Positions 14,308-15,535 of a stretch of 15,535 bases of DNA are shown piece after piece. The stretch's first letter is position 1; each line of letters starts with the position of its first letter. The DNA is from Chloroflexota bacterium. Lineage in GTDB: Bacteria > Chloroflexota > Dehalococcoidia > GIF9 > UBA5620. Made by a program: the position numbers and the translations under genes. The DNA is taken from NCBI GenBank assembly GCA_026389735.1, contig JAPLHH010000143.1, positions 1 through 15,535 on the forward strand, written 5' to 3'. The notes below the pieces were generated by a model. The model made no database searches, was not told where the DNA came from, and saw nothing but the letters and a program-made list of their open reading frames with translations.

Positions 14308-15535
14308 TCAACCAAATAGGTAAAAACAGACTGCGATTGCTATCACACCTATGGCGATAGCTATGCCATAGGCCTGCAACTGCCCTGTCTGCGTCCGCCG
14401 CAGAACTCCACTTGCCTCAGCAGTGCCACTGGCTACTCCGTTCACCGCGCCATCAACAACACGAGAGTCAAAGATGCTGAGCGCCGCAAAAATCCCATCA
14501 ACCAGAACCCTGACCACAATCACTCTCTCATAAAGCTCATCAAACCAATATTTTCTATAAAATAGGTTGTAAAAAGGTTTAAAAACCCGGCCCACAGCTT
14601 CAGCCGACAGCCACTTAGCACTGTACATGGCATAAGCCAGGAAAATACCCAGACCAGCCACCAACAACGATATTAAAGGCAGCGGATGTGCCAGAATACC
14701 GAAGAAACCTGCAACAAAACCAAGCGCTTCACCATTTCCACCATGACCTAGAAACTGGCCGAATGAGCCGGTAACATTGAGCCATCCAGAAACAACCGAC
14801 AAAACAGCCAGAATGACCATAGGAAGAACCATTACCGCCGGTGATTCATGAAGCTTTCCGCCTCCATGCCCGCTATGGCTTGATGCGGCTCCTCCTTTGT
14901 ACTCGCCACCGAAGGTAAGAAATACAGCTCGGAACATGTAGAAAGCCGTCATAAATACGGTAATCATAGCCACGTAGAACAGTATCGGATTATTGGTGAA
15001 GGAGTATGCCAGGATTTCATCCTTGCTCCAGAAGCCAGCAAGCGGCCAGATACCGGCGATACTTAATGAAGCGACAAGAAAAGTAACATAAGTCCATGGC
15101 ATTGCCTTGCGCAAGCCACCCATCTCCCGCATGTCAAAAGTTCCCGTGCTATGGCTGACACTGCCAGCACCAAGAAACAGGAGCGCTTTGAAGAAAGCAT
15201 GATTAAACAGGTGAAAGATGCCTACTGCAACACCGCCAACACCCAGACCCAGCATCATATAGCCGAGCTGACTGATAGTCGAATAAGCCAAGACACGCTT
15301 GATATCGGTCATCACCAGACCCATGCTGGCAGCAAAAATAGCTGTAAAACCGCCGATGATTGCCACTGTAGTTAAAGCCATCTGGGAATGCTCGAACAGT
15401 GGGAAGAAACGAGCCACCAAGAAGACTCCGGCAGCCACCATCGTTGCCGCATGTATCAAAGCACTGACCGGCGTCGGGCCTTCCATGGCATCAGGTAACC
15501 AGACGTGCAACGGGAACTGTGCTGATTTGCCCACT
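14308..15535 (-). CDS. nuoL: NADH-quinone oxidoreductase (complex I) subunit L, N-terminus beyond the window
   Basis: Distal antiporter-like subunit of complex I. The frame is open to the right edge; about 408 C-terminal residues are visible, roughly two thirds of a usual NuoL, and the first helices are missing. The segment opens with VGKSAQFPLHVWLPDAM, in which the Lys corresponds to K229 of E. coli. It continues with GPTPVSALIHAATMV, the NHAFFKALLFLGAG histidine/lysine helix and GFWSKDEILA (Lys-Asp matching K399/D400). The C-terminus (LRRTQTGQLQAYG plus a last membrane helix) fits the end after the lateral amphipathic helix. A Gly/His-rich loop (SSHSGHGGGKLHE) is common in the family. It is first of the visible L-M-N order. 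Confidence 0.96.
   Translation of the reverse strand, partial: VGKSAQFPLHVWLPDAMEGPTPVSALIHAATMVAAGVFLVARFFPLFEHSQMALTTVAIIGGFTAIFAASMGLVMTDIKRVLAYSTISQLGYMMLGLGVGGVAVGIFHLFNHAFFKALLFLGAGSVSHSTGTFDMREMGGLRKAMPWTYVTFLVASLSIAGIWPLAGFWSKDEILAYSFTNNPILFYVAMITVFMTAFYMFRAVFLTFGGEYKGGAASSHSGHGGGKLHESPAVMVLPMVILAVLSVVSGWLNVTGSFGQFLGHGGNGEALGFVAGFFGILAHPLPLISLLVAGLGIFLAYAMYSAKWLSAEAVGRVFKPFYNLFYRKYWFDELYERVIVVRVLVDGIFAALSIFDSRVVDGAVNGVASGTAEASGVLRRTQTGQLQAYGIAIAIGVIAIAVCFYLFG

Overview
The window is 15.5 kb of bacterial DNA, probably from a Dehalococcoidia-like member of the Chloroflexota. That assignment is an inference. It rests on the mix of conserved genes (RlmB, FtsK/SpoIIIE, RNase J, family 4 uracil-DNA glycosylase, complex I subunits L, M and N), a TauE/DUF1634 pair and the abundant small palindromic repeats; no rRNA or other phylogenetic marker is present. 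All genes from base 2123 to the right edge lie on the minus strand. The only plus-strand gene is at the far left.

Left edge (2-2011, plus): an AT-rich gene, cut by the window, that joins the end of a SIR2-like domain to a STAND-type P-loop NTPase, a winged-helix-like segment and a TPR-like helical tail. This is the architecture of SIR2-STAND anti-phage NADases. It converges on the conserved block. The 110 bp between them hold a short relic of an FtsK gamma domain (2020-2112) that shares about 33 bp, with one mismatch, with the 3' end of the intact ftsK further right.

Conserved minus-strand block (2123-9610), in transcription order: a family 4 uracil-DNA glycosylase with a C-terminal QLSLF clamp-binding-like tail, RNase J, then FtsK. 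These are probably co-transcribed from a promoter whose -10 box almost touches the glycosylase start codon. Next come a separately promoted secreted lipoprotein of unknown function, with a long 5' leader and a structured 3' region, and then rlmB, again with a promoter very close to its start.

Right block (9892-15535): nuoL (cut by the edge), nuoM and nuoN, the antiporter-like proton-pumping subunits of respiratory complex I, with their key charged membrane residues intact. They are followed by a TauE/SafE-type permease and its usual partner, a DUF1634 membrane protein.

Nearly every gap holds small palindromic repeats: three TGTCAT...ATGACA elements (7199-7284, 9677-9769, 14223-14280), a decayed copy near 2988-3047, a second GGCGAG-type hairpin family (3082-3117, 9825-9861), and a Y-shaped inverted-repeat cluster (3125-3180). 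There is no tRNA, rRNA, CRISPR array or complete insertion sequence.
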